Part shown: in pieces, positions 56,451 to 64,000 of the stretch
Layout: every line of letters begins with the position of its first letter
Numbering within the stretch: position 1 is the first letter of the stretch
Source: Teredinibacter waterburyi
GTDB lineage: Bacteria; Pseudomonadota; Gammaproteobacteria; Pseudomonadales; Cellvibrionaceae
DNA: 64,000 nucleotides
Reading direction: 5' to 3'
Assembly: GCF_001922985.1 (NCBI RefSeq)
Contig: NZ_MRUH01000022.1
Span: 124,001 to 188,000, forward strand
Made by a program: the position numbers and the translations under genes
The notes under the pieces: model-generated
Seen by the model: the letters and a program-made list of their open reading frames with translations, nothing else
Databases searched by the model: none
Told to the model about the DNA's origin: nothing

Positions 56451-57047
56451 ATGAAAATTTACGGCGATATAAAGTCGGGAAACTGCTACAAAATAAAATT
56501 GCTAGCATCAATACTCGACATCCATCACCAGTGGCAGCATGTCGATATTCTAGCGAAAGAAACACAAACGACGGATTTTTTAAGCAAAAACCCCAACGGT
56601 AAAATCCCCCTGCTCGAGTTGGCTAATGGTCAGTACTTGGCCGAGTCCAATGCGATATTAAACTTTTTATCTGAGGGGACTCACTTATCTTCATCCGACC
56701 CGTTTGTGCGCGCGCAAATATTGCAGTGGCAATTTTTCGAGCAGTATAGCCACGAACCTTATATTGCGGTGGCTCGTTATATTGCCAAGTATCTCGGCCT
56801 ACCGGAAGCGAGACGTGGGGAATATAAGTCCAAGCAAGCGGGTGGCCACAAAGCGCTTAGGGTTATGGAGCGCCAGCTAAAAAATAGCGACTATCTTGTC
56901 GACAATAGGCTCACCATCGCCGATATCTCTTTGTATGGGTACACCCATGTTGCGGAAGAGGGCGGCTTTGATTTGTCGATCTATTCGGCCATTGGCGGTT
57001 GGCTAAAACGGATTGAAGAGCACCCAGCTTATGTCGGCATGGAGTAA
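56451..57047 (+). CDS. Glutathione S-transferase family protein
   Basis: A 198 aa protein with an N-terminal thioredoxin-like domain (KIYGDIKSGNCYKIKLLASI, NPNGKIPLLEL, ESNAILNFLSEG) and a C-terminal helical domain with LTIADISLYGYTHVAEEGGF and an N-capping Asp. These are soluble detoxifying or redox enzymes; the first domain has SGNCYK, where Ser or Cys may activate glutathione. Its stop overlaps the chrA start region by 17 bp, so the two may be co-expressed. Confidence 0.92.
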   Translation: MKIYGDIKSGNCYKIKLLASILDIHHQWQHVDILAKETQTTDFLSKNPNGKIPLLELANGQYLAESNAILNFLSEGTHLSSSDPFVRAQILQWQFFEQYSHEPYIAVARYIAKYLGLPEARRGEYKSKQAGGHKALRVMERQLKNSDYLVDNRLTIADISLYGYTHVAEEGGFDLSIYSAIGGWLKRIEEHPAYVGME

Positions 57048-58236
57048 TACTAGCGGGCGCCAAGTGTTAGCCGTTTTTGTAGCCTTCCTAAAATTAGGGT
57101 TCACCGCTTTCGGTGGGCCCGTTGCCCATCTCGGTTATTTTCATAAGGAGTTTGTCGAACGACAGCGCTGGTTGAGCGAAAGTCAATTCAGTCAACTATT
57201 GGCTATCTGTCAGTTTTTACCCGGTCCTGCGAGTAGTCAATTGGGGTTTGCCATAGGTCTGCAGCGAGCGGGTTGGCTTGGCGCTACTGCAGCATTTTTT
57301 GCCTTTACCGCGCCTTCTGCACTTGTACTTTTTGGTTTAGCATTGTTTTTACCGCTCGTGCCAGTGACGATCGCCGCGCCGGTAATACAGGGTTTAAAAC
57401 TGGTTGCTTGTGCGGTAGTTGCGGATGCGGTTATATCAATGGCAAAAAAACTTTGCCCAGACTTTTATCGCCGGGCTATAGCGGTAGTTGTGGCGGCGAT
57501 ATTGCTCGCGTTCAGTTTTTCGTGGCTTCAATTTTTGGTAATAGCCGGCGGCGCTATAGCGGGGTTGGTATTTTGTCGTGATTCTATAATCCCTGTTCGC
57601 GATCAAATAAAGCTTGGCTACGGCTTGCGCCATGCGGTTGTATTTTTACTTTTGTTTTTGTTGGTGTTTTTGATCTTGGCATTTGCGTCTAGCGGTGCGA
57701 GTTTAGCGACGCTAGGCGATACGTTTTATCGCGCGGGCGCTTTAGTGTTCGGTGGTGGGCATGTGTTGTTACCGCTACTGGAGCAACCTTTGGTTGCCAG
57801 CGGACTGTCAAAAGAAACATTTCTCGCCGGCTATGGGGCTGCACAAGCAATGCCTGGGCCGCTATTTTCGGTGTCGGCATTTTGGGGCGCGCTAATGCCG
57901 ACGGGTTATCCGAGTTGGGTCGGCGCTTTGGTGGCGTTAAGTTGCGTTTTTTTACCGGGATTTCTTTTGTTGCTGGTTGCCCTACCTGTGTGGCAAAGCT
58001 TGTCGAGTAACACCTTGGTCGCGAGAGCTATTTCCGGTGTAAATGCAGCGGTGGTAGGGCTTTTAGCTGCGGCGCTTTACAACCCCATTTTTGTATCCAG
58101 TGTTGTCTCGGTGTTCGATTTAATCGCTGTTCTTATTGCACTTGCAATCTTGGTTGTTTGGCGTTTGTCGCCGCTGTGGGTTTTGTGTTTTTGCGTGGTT
58201 TGGAGTCTCGTGACCCCGCTCCTGCCCGCAACCTAG
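57031..58236 (+). CDS. chrA: Chromate transporter family protein ChrA
   Basis: A 401 aa protein with two homologous halves and about 11-12 helices. LGFTAFGGPVAHLGYFHKEF and RQRWLSESQFSQLLAICQFLPGPASSQL (as RQRWLSESQFSQLLAI and CQFLPGPASSQL) mark the first half. The second half has LVFGGGHVLLPLLEQPLV and GAAQAMPGPLFSVSAFWG. This is the long-chain CHR family that exports chromate in resistant strains; natural substrates in other bacteria are uncertain. I start at ATG 57031, which overlaps the GST gene by 17 bp. Confidence 0.93.
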   Translation: MSAWSNTSGRQVLAVFVAFLKLGFTAFGGPVAHLGYFHKEFVERQRWLSESQFSQLLAICQFLPGPASSQLGFAIGLQRAGWLGATAAFFAFTAPSALVLFGLALFLPLVPVTIAAPVIQGLKLVACAVVADAVISMAKKLCPDFYRRAIAVVVAAILLAFSFSWLQFLVIAGGAIAGLVFCRDSIIPVRDQIKLGYGLRHAVVFLLLFLLVFLILAFASSGASLATLGDTFYRAGALVFGGGHVLLPLLEQPLVASGLSKETFLAGYGAAQAMPGPLFSVSAFWGALMPTGYPSWVGALVALSCVFLPGFLLLLVALPVWQSLSSNTLVARAISGVNAAVVGLLAAALYNPIFVSSVVSVFDLIAVLIALAILVVWRLSPLWVLCFCVVWSLVTPLLPAT

Positions 58237-58804
58237 ATTTAATCAATGACGTCGGTCTCGACCTTAGTGGGACACCGACAATATTTCAGTTGCTCGCTAT
58301 TTCGGGTGGTCGTGCTATCTTGACGGGCTACGACGGTGCCGATGCAGGCAGCTATTTTATCGATAGCTATTCAACTGGCTTCGAAGTGACGCGGTTGTTG
58401 AGCTTTCCAAATGACGGTGAGCACGATATAGAGACCGATTACTCGTTTCTGCGGATGGCAAGTTTCTGGTTGTTCCGGCGTTACGGGATGGTGTTCAGTT
58501 CACGTTAACGCTCCCGCTGGAATAGCGGTTAGCTGTAGTGTGGTGTTTTTAAAGTGTTGATTTTAAAGGAAATAATGTCTTCTATTTTCTCTGCTCAGCT
58601 TTTTTGATGAGCGCCGGGCCGGACGGTGGTTATAACCACGTGACCGCCTCATCCACTGATCCCGCAGTGCTCGGAAAGCAGAAGCTTAATAATCTTAGGC
58701 TTCTGCTTATTATTTGCTAAAAATTTCCCACGAAATCGTGTATGGTAGCACCCATTTTTCACCCCCCAGACTTTTTTTAACCACTGACAATCAGAGCTAG
58801 AGTA
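58237..58804 (+). other. 568-bp region between chrA and fusA2: possible gene remnant and terminator
   Basis: A frame ending in TAA at 58506-58508 remains open through the end of chrA; the part after chrA (about 90 residues, with SGGRAILTGYDGADAGSYF and SFPNDGEHDIETDY) has a coding-like pattern but no start codon or ribosome-binding site of its own. It may be the C-terminal remnant of a lost gene. Nearer to fusA2 is a hairpin (58676-58708), then a leader of about 95 bp. Confidence 0.35.
58676..58708 (+). terminator. Hairpin upstream of fusA2
   Basis: AAGCAGAAGC (58676-58685) and GCTTCTGCTT (58699-58708) form a perfect 10-bp stem with an AT-rich 13-nt loop, followed by ATTATTT. It is either a terminator of upstream transcription or part of a fusA2 leader. 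Confidence 0.55.
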
Positions 58805-60895
58805 ATGAGCGACTTATCTAAATACAGAAACATCGGTATCTTCGCACACGTTGACGCTGGTAAAACCACCTCGACCGAGCGCATTTTGAAGCTTACGGGT
58901 AAAATTCACCGTACCGGTGAAGTGCACGATGGTGCCGCAACTACCGACTTCATGGAACAAGAGCAGGAGCGTGGTATTACCATTCAGTCTGCCGCGACGA
59001 CCTGTTTCTGGAAAGATTACCGTTTTAACATCATCGATACCCCTGGGCACGTTGACTTCACCGTAGAAGTTTACCGTTCTTTGAAAGTACTCGATGGCGG
59101 TGTTGGCGTTTTCTGTGGTTCTGGTGGTGTTGAGCCGCAATCCGAAACCAACTGGCGCTATGCGAACGATTCAGAAGTTGCTCGTATTATCTTCGTAAAC
59201 AAGTTGGACCGTATGGGTGCCGACTTCTACCGCGTTGTAGGACAGGTTAAAAAAGTATTGGGCGCAAACCCATTAGTCATGACCCTTCCGATTGGTATAG
59301 AAGATGAGTTCTGTGGTGTTGTTGATGTCCTCACCAAAAAAGCCTACATCTGGGATGACACCGGTCTGCCTGAAAACTTCGAAATTACAGATGTTCCCGC
59401 CGATATGGTCGACAAGGTAAATGAATACCATGAAGCCATGATCGAAACGGCGGTAGAGCAAGACGATGACCTAATGATGTCTTACATGGAAGGTGAAATT
59501 CCTTCTATAGAAGATATTAAGCGTTGTATCCGCAAGGGTACTGTCGCTCTAGACTTCTTCCCGACTTACTGTGGTTCTGCCTTTAAAAACAAAGGTATTC
59601 AGCTGATTCTTGACGCCGTTGTAGACTACCTACCATGCCCGACTGAAGTTGATCCTCAGCCGCTTACCGACGAAGAAGGTACAGAGACTGGCGAATTTGC
59701 CGTCGTTTCTACCGAAGAGCCACTTCGCGCGTTGGCATTTAAAATCATGGACGACCGTTTCGGCGCCTTGACCTTCGTACGTATCTATTCGGGTGTTCTT
59801 GAGAAAGGAATGACTGTACTTAACTCTTTCACCGGCAAAACTGAACGTATCGGCCGCATGGTGGAAATGCACGCTAACGATCGTACCGAAATCAGCCGCG
59901 CACAAGCTGGTGACATTATCGCTATCGTTGGTATGAAGAATGTACAAACAGGTCATACCCTATGTGATCCGAAATTCCCTTGTACCCTTGAGCCAATGGT
60001 ATTCCCAGAGCCCGTTATCTCTATCGCTGTGAAGCCAAAAGATAAAGGCGGCAACGAAAAAATGGGTATCGCCATTGGTAAAATGGTTGCAGAAGATCCG
60101 ACTTTCCGCGTTGAAACCGATGAAGATTCCGGCGAAACTATTCTTAAGGGGATGGGCGAACTTCACCTCGACGTTAAAGTGGACATTCTTAAGCGTACTC
60201 ACGGTGTTGAGCTGGACGTAGGTAAGCCGCAGGTTGCTTACCGCGAAACTATTACTCAGGAAATCGACGATTCCTACACTCACAAGAAGCAATCTGGTGG
60301 TTCTGGTCAGTACGGTAAAATTGATTACCGCATCCGTCCGGCCGAAGCTGGAACTGGCTTTAAGTTCACCTCTGTTGTTGTCGGCGGTAACGTACCGAAA
60401 GAATTCTTCCCAGCTATTGAGAAGGGCTTTAAGTCTATGATGGGCGCCGGTACGCTTGCAGGCTTCCCTGTGTTGGACGTAGAAGTTGAGCTTTACGACG
60501 GTGGTTTCCACGCTGTTGACTCCTCGGCTGTAGCTTTCGAAATTGCTGCTCGTGGCGCTTTCCGTCAGTCCATCCCTAAGGCTGGCGCTCAGTTGTTAGA
60601 GCCAATCATGAAGGTAGACGTGTTCACTCCAGAAGATCACGTTGGTGATGTTATTGGTGACTTGAACCGTCGTCGCGGTATGATCAAAGACCAAGAAGCT
60701 GGTGTGAGCGGCGTGCGTATTAAAGCCGACGTGCCTTTGGCCGAGATGTTTGGTTATATCGGTCAACTGCGTACCATGACTTCTGGTCGTGGTCAGTTCT
60801 CGATGGAATTCTCTCACTACAGCGCATGTCCTGCGAACGTAGCGACAGAAGTTATCGCTGCAGAGAAAGCTCGTCAGGAAGCTGCTAAGAAGTAG
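58805..60895 (+). CDS. fusA2: Elongation factor G, second paralogue type (FusA2)
   Basis: A 696 aa translational GTPase with all EF-G domains. The G domain has [52 protein letters not shown] (as [14 protein letters not shown] and [10 protein letters not shown]) and [10 protein letters not shown]. Domain IV has [15 protein letters not shown]. The wording ([40 protein letters not shown]) matches the second EF-G found in Pseudomonas and Vibrio (FusA2/EF-G1B), whose role in translocation or recycling differs from the main copy. It stands alone, away from rpsL, rpsG and tuf, and has its own terminator. Confidence 0.94.
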   Translation: MSDLSKYRNIGIFAHVDAGKTTSTERILKLTGKIHRTGEVHDGAATTDFMEQEQERGITIQSAATTCFWKDYRFNIIDTPGHVDFTVEVYRSLKVLDGGVGVFCGSGGVEPQSETNWRYANDSEVARIIFVNKLDRMGADFYRVVGQVKKVLGANPLVMTLPIGIEDEFCGVVDVLTKKAYIWDDTGLPENFEITDVPADMVDKVNEYHEAMIETAVEQDDDLMMSYMEGEIPSIEDIKRCIRKGTVALDFFPTYCGSAFKNKGIQLILDAVVDYLPCPTEVDPQPLTDEEGTETGEFAVVSTEEPLRALAFKIMDDRFGALTFVRIYSGVLEKGMTVLNSFTGKTERIGRMVEMHANDRTEISRAQAGDIIAIVGMKNVQTGHTLCDPKFPCTLEPMVFPEPVISIAVKPKDKGGNEKMGIAIGKMVAEDPTFRVETDEDSGETILKGMGELHLDVKVDILKRTHGVELDVGKPQVAYRETITQEIDDSYTHKKQSGGSGQYGKIDYRIRPAEAGTGFKFTSVVVGGNVPKEFFPAIEKGFKSMMGAGTLAGFPVLDVEVELYDGGFHAVDSSAVAFEIAARGAFRQSIPKAGAQLLEPIMKVDVFTPEDHVGDVIGDLNRRRGMIKDQEAGVSGVRIKADVPLAEMFGYIGQLRTMTSGRGQFSMEFSHYSACPANVATEVIAAEKARQEAAKK

Positions 60896-60920
60896 TCGCT
60901 ACTTCTTAGCTCGAAACAGA

Positions 60921-60954
60921 AAGCCCCGGCAACCAAGTTGCCGGGGCTTTTTTT
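60921..60954 (+). terminator. Intrinsic terminator after fusA2
   Basis: AAGCCCCGGCAAC (60921-60933) and GTTGCCGGGGCTT (60937-60949) form a perfect 13-bp stem with a 3-nt loop, followed by a run of T residues (48-54). Confidence 0.95.
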
Positions 60955-60959
60955 GTACA

Positions 60960-61130
60960 GGATGTACTTATACCCCGAAGCACAAGGATGTGCGGGAGGG
61001 GTGTTTGTGGAAGGATGTACTTATACCCCGAAGCACAAGGATGTGCGGGAGGGGTGTTTGTGGAAGGATGTACTTATACCCCGGAGCATAAGGATGTGCG
61101 AGAGGGGTGTTTGTGGAAGGATGTACTTAT
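60960..61130. repeat. 53-bp tandem repeat, three and a fraction copies
   Basis: Units start at 60960, 61013 and 61066, each beginning GGATGTACTTATACCCC and ending AGGGGTGTTTGTGGAA; an incomplete copy starts at 61119. Units 1 and 2 are identical; unit 3 differs at about three positions. Period 53 is not a multiple of three, so it does not encode a repeated peptide. The block lies between the fusA2 terminator and the 3' end of glf. Confidence 0.95.
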
Positions 61131-61133
61131 CGT

Positions 61134-62246
61134 TTAACGACTAACGCCAAGTTTTTCCAGTGTATCGAAGGCTGAACGAATCACTTGGTGCATGTCGTAA
61201 TATTTATACTCGGCGAGCCGGCCACCGAAAATCACCTTAGACTGCGCCGCAACTTCTTGCTGATACTGTTCTAGCAGCGCCGAATTTTGCGCGTCGTTTA
61301 TCGGGTAGTAAGGTTCATCTTTTTCACCACAAGGGGTTGAATACTCCCTCGTGATTACGGTTTTTGGCGTAGTCACTTTTTCGAAGTGTTTGTGTTCGAG
61401 AATTCGCGTGTAGGGAACCGATTTGTCGGTGTAGTTAACCACCGCATTACCTTGCCAGTTTTCGGTATCCTTAACTTCGTGCTCAAACTTTAGCGACCGG
61501 TACTCTAACCGTCCAAATTTGTGATTAAAGAACGCATCAATTGGCCCCGTGTAAATCACGTTTTTGGCTAAGCTGTTGAACCTTTCTTGGTCGGCGAGGT
61601 AGTCGGTATTTGTTTCTACTTTTATTCCTGCGAGTATGGCTTCGATAAGCGCGGTATAGCCGCCAATCGGAATACCCTGATAACGATCGGTGAAGTAATT
61701 ATTGTCGTAAGTAAACCGAACAGGTAGTCGCCGAATGATGAAGGCGGGTATTTCGGTTGCGGGTCTTCCCCACTGTTTTTCTGTATAGCCTTTAATAAGC
61801 TTTTCGTAAATATCTTTTCCTACTAGGCTTAAAGCCTGTTCTTCTAGGTTTTGTGGTTCCACCGAGCCGAAAAGACTTTTTTGTTTTGCGATTACCGCGC
61901 GCGCGTCTTCCGGCGTTTTAGTTCCCCAAAGTTGATAGAAGGTATTCATGTTAAACGGCAAGTTATAAATTTTGTCTTTAAACATCGCCATGGGTGAATT
62001 TATAAAGTTGTTGAACTCCACAAATGAATTAACGTACTCCCAAATTTCTAAATCACTGGTGTGGAAAATGTGGGCGCCATACTTATGGACGTTAATACCT
62101 TCGCGTTGCTCGGTGTAAATGTTTCCGCCGATGTGATCGCGCTTTTCTAATACGAGAACTTTCTTGCCGCTGCGATTGAGCTCTCTGGCGCATACCGAAC
62201 CAAATAAACCGGAACCGACGATTAAGTAGTCGTACATAAAACTCAC
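61134..62246 (-). CDS. glf: UDP-galactopyranose mutase
   Basis: A 370 aa flavoenzyme that interconverts UDP-galactopyranose and UDP-galactofuranose for O-antigen or capsule. The FAD-binding start is YLIVGSGLFGSVCARELNRSG with KKVLVLEKRDHIGGN. Conserved parts follow: VHKYGAHIFHTSD, RFTYDNNYFTDRYQGIPIGGY (as RFTYDNNYFTDRYQ and GIPIGGYTALI) and VVNYTDKSVPYTRILEHKHF, and near the end EYSTPCGEKDEPYYPI. No other cell-surface sugar genes are seen close by. It is on the other strand from fusA2 and the repeat block. Confidence 0.95.
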   Translation of the reverse strand: MSFMYDYLIVGSGLFGSVCARELNRSGKKVLVLEKRDHIGGNIYTEQREGINVHKYGAHIFHTSDLEIWEYVNSFVEFNNFINSPMAMFKDKIYNLPFNMNTFYQLWGTKTPEDARAVIAKQKSLFGSVEPQNLEEQALSLVGKDIYEKLIKGYTEKQWGRPATEIPAFIIRRLPVRFTYDNNYFTDRYQGIPIGGYTALIEAILAGIKVETNTDYLADQERFNSLAKNVIYTGPIDAFFNHKFGRLEYRSLKFEHEVKDTENWQGNAVVNYTDKSVPYTRILEHKHFEKVTTPKTVITREYSTPCGEKDEPYYPINDAQNSALLEQYQQEVAAQSKVIFGGRLAEYKYYDMHQVIRSAFDTLEKLGVSR

Positions 62247-62448
62247 CTTTCTGCTGGGTAAAAGCCGCTAGAGGGATTGCGGGTCTTTGATGATAGCAGA
62301 AATGAATCCTCTAGGGCCGAGCCTAGTGTTTAACCTGCCGCAATACACCGGTATTGTCCGGTTGCCGCGAAAATACGCAAGAAACGGGTCGAGTTAAGTG
62401 TTGTTCACTATTAAACTGAGGCGGTCTATTTTACTCCTAGTGCCGAAA

Positions 62449-63324
62449 ATGAATGACTCTGAGTCGCATAATTATAAGCGTATCGCTGCGGCGATTAGCT
62501 ACTTACAGCAACACTACCGCGAGCAGCCAAGTTTAGCGGATGTAGCGGCACAGGTGCATTTGAGCCCTGAGCACTTCCAGCGATTGTTTCGACGTTGGGC
62601 GGGGGTGAGTCCTAAAAAGTTTACCCAATACCTCAGTCTTGAATACGCCAAGGGGTTACTACAACAGCGTAGCGCCACACTTGCTGATACCGCTGCGGCG
62701 ATCGGTTTGTCGGGTACTGGCCGCTTACATGACCTATTCGTGTCGATTGAGGCTATGACGCCCGGAGACTATAAAAATGGCTCGCTTGCGCTAGGCTATA
62801 GTTTCGCGGCAACGCCTTTTGGTGAGGTTGTTATCGCTACCACCAACAAGGGCGTGTGTTATATCGCGTTTGTGGATTCTCGCGAAAATGCGCTGTCTCA
62901 ACTGTATCAGTGCTACCCCAAGGCCTGTTTTACTGCAGTAGAAACACCTTACACCGCCGCGGTGTTGGCGGTGTTTCAGCCAGTTGCTAATATGCTCGCG
63001 CCGATAAAACTGCATCTCGCTGGAACCGACTTCCAATTAAAAGTGTGGGAAAGCTTGTTGAAAATCCCTCAGGGTTCGGCCTCCACTTATGGCGCTATCT
63101 CAGCGGAAATTGGTAAGCCTAAGGCGGCACGGGCGGTGGGTTCAGCCATCGGCAAAAACCCTGTTGCTTTTTTAATCCCCTGTCATCGCGTTATTCGGGC
63201 GAGTGGCGCGCTTGGCGGTTATCGCTGGGGCCTAGAGCGCAAGTTGGCGATGATGGGCTGGGAGGCTGCACACAGGTCGTGCGAGCTGGACGAAATACCT
63301 GTTCGAGCAGAAGAGCGAGAGTGA
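62449..63324 (+). CDS. Ada-like regulator/O6-methylguanine-DNA methyltransferase lacking the N-terminal zinc domain
   Basis: A 291 aa fusion of an AraC-type helix-turn-helix (about 15-115: AAAISYLQQHYREQPSLADVAAQVHLSPEHFQRLFRRWAGVSPKKF, in parts AAAISYLQQHYREQ, LADVAAQVHLSPEHFQRLF and WAGVSPKKF) and a methyltransferase domain with IPCHRVIRASGALGGYRWG; acceptor Cys is about residue 245. The N-terminal Cys-zinc domain of E. coli Ada, which senses methylphosphotriesters, is missing. ATG 62449 is preferred over a GTG at 62398. alkB follows 2 bp later, as in ada-alkB operons. Confidence 0.9.
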   Translation: MNDSESHNYKRIAAAISYLQQHYREQPSLADVAAQVHLSPEHFQRLFRRWAGVSPKKFTQYLSLEYAKGLLQQRSATLADTAAAIGLSGTGRLHDLFVSIEAMTPGDYKNGSLALGYSFAATPFGEVVIATTNKGVCYIAFVDSRENALSQLYQCYPKACFTAVETPYTAAVLAVFQPVANMLAPIKLHLAGTDFQLKVWESLLKIPQGSASTYGAISAEIGKPKAARAVGSAIGKNPVAFLIPCHRVIRASGALGGYRWGLERKLAMMGWEAAHRSCELDEIPVRAEERE

Positions 63325-63326
63325 TT

Positions 63327-63941
63327 ATGGATCTATTTGATGCGTTAATAGACTCTAAGCAGAACCTTTTGCCTCAAGATGGTGAGGTTCATTATTACGG
63401 GCCGGTGTTGTCGTTTGATCATGCGGATACTTATCTTAAAAGCCTATTAGCCTCTATTGAGTGGCGAAATGACGAAGCTGTAATCTATGGCAAGCGTATT
63501 GTCACGAAACGTAAAGTTGCGTGGTATGGAGACAAGCCGTTCCGTTATACCTATTCGAAGACAACTAAAACAGCACTGCCTTGGACACCAGAGTTACTGG
63601 ATTTAAAAAGCTGTGTAGAGCAGGCCTCTGGAGAACTATTTAATTCGTGCCTACTGAATTTATACAGCACTGGAGGTGAAGGTATGGCGTGGCACTGTGA
63701 TGAAGAGGTCGATCTAAAAAGAGACGGGGCGATAGGCTCGCTTAGCTTGGGCGCGGAACGAAAATTTTCGTTTAGGCACAAACAGAACCAAACAGTGGTG
63801 TCGTTAGTGTTGCAGCATGGCAGCCTATTAGTCATGCGTGGTACGACACAAACCCACTGGCTGCATCGCTTGCCGCCAACTACTAAAATCTCCGAGCCAC
63901 GGGTTAATCTCACCTTTCGAACCATCGCAAGAGGATATTAG
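63327..63941 (+). CDS. alkB: Alpha-ketoglutarate-dependent dioxygenase AlkB
   Basis: A 204 aa Fe(II)/2-oxoglutarate dioxygenase that removes methyl groups from 1-methyladenine and 3-methylcytosine in DNA. The iron site is His123 and Asp125 in WHCDEEVDLK and His180 in HWLHRLPPTTK, with the 2-oxoglutarate Arg in PRVNLTFRTI. NLYSTGGEGMAWHCDEE is typical of the AlkB-like group. ATG 63327 is two bases after the Ada-like stop; an upstream in-frame ATG at 63279 would overlap it. LysR follows directly. Confidence 0.93.
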   Translation: MDLFDALIDSKQNLLPQDGEVHYYGPVLSFDHADTYLKSLLASIEWRNDEAVIYGKRIVTKRKVAWYGDKPFRYTYSKTTKTALPWTPELLDLKSCVEQASGELFNSCLLNLYSTGGEGMAWHCDEEVDLKRDGAIGSLSLGAERKFSFRHKQNQTVVSLVLQHGSLLVMRGTTQTHWLHRLPPTTKISEPRVNLTFRTIARGY

Positions 63942-64000
63942 ATGAAGAACCAGGAGCTCCACTTGCTGTATGTGTTCGACGCCATAATGCTGGAGGGCTC
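63942..64000 (+). CDS. LysR-type regulator, 5' end only
   Basis: The last 59 bases start with ATG right after the alkB stop, with GAGG about 8 bases upstream. The first codons read MKNQELHLLYVFDAIMLEGS. This matches the start of LysR-type regulators, where the first helix usually reads like LNLLRVFDAVMEEGS. The DNA-binding motif is outside the window. Confidence 0.65.
   Translation, partial: MKNQELHLLYVFDAIMLEG

Noticed and set aside
60960-61130. CRISPR array
   Set aside because: The units are head-to-tail with no unique spacers, and no cas gene is in the window.
60938-61144. 68-codon frame across the 53-bp repeat
   Set aside because: The period of the repeat is not a multiple of three, so each unit is read in a different frame; the frame begins inside the fusA2 terminator.

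Overview
The window is chromosomal DNA from a marine or halotolerant, polysaccharide-degrading gammaproteobacterium, most likely of the Cellvibrionaceae type (Saccharophagus, Teredinibacter, Cellvibrio and relatives). This placement is inferred from three things: the Pseudomonas-like gene order queG/nnr-tsaE-amiB-mutL-miaA-hfq-hflX-hflK-hflC-DUF2065-hisZ-purA, secreted glycanases with polyserine linkers and CBM6/CBM10 modules, and a complete ectoine pathway plus an NhaD Na+/H+ antiporter. No rRNA, tRNA, phage, insertion sequence or CRISPR array was seen.

Layout. 1-18000 is core housekeeping: the 5' end of rsgA, orn, an MFS transporter, an alkyltransferase-like protein, queG, then a long co-directional run from nnr to purA covering metabolite repair, tRNA t6A and i6A modification, cell-wall amidase, mismatch repair, Hfq, HflX and the HflKC membrane complex. 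18200-20400 is a secreted GH5_7 mannanase with accessory modules. 20480-27540 is an ectoine island: divergent MarR-type ectR, an operator-like palindrome, ectA, ectB, ectC and ask, followed by a membrane-anchored TPR protein and a sodium:solute symporter. 27500-32600 holds msrPQ (periplasmic methionine sulfoxide repair), a short hibernation factor, a YajQ-family protein and small conserved genes.

33000-38500 is a regulated export unit: an RND/MMPL transporter, a LolA-like periplasmic protein, a DUF1302-like outer-membrane protein and a TetR regulator, with two palindromes at the promoter. 38600-46200 is mixed: a DUF481 porin-like protein, trmO, a YaiI-family protein, a heparanase-like GH79 enzyme without an evident signal peptide, a thioredoxin-fold protein, DUF3301 and rhlE. 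46290-51700 contains a tight minus-strand cluster of cupredoxin-like protein, GGDEF/EAL protein, DUF3034 protein and lipoprotein truncated haemoglobin, which is the best candidate for an undescribed signalling module. 51800-64000 has nhaD, an Anbu-type proteasome-like protein, a DUF1993 remnant, a GH16-CBM6-CBM10-CBM10 laminarinase, a GST, chrA, a solitary fusA2, a 53-bp tandem repeat, glf, an ada-alkB alkylation repair pair and the first codons of a LysR regulator.

Three themes link the genes: osmotic and sodium stress (ectoine, NhaD, symporter), algal or plant polysaccharide breakdown (GH5, GH16, GH79), and repair of alkylated or oxidised molecules (Atl, Ada, AlkB, MsrPQ, GST). Family names rest on recognised motifs and overall sequence pattern; no database search was run.
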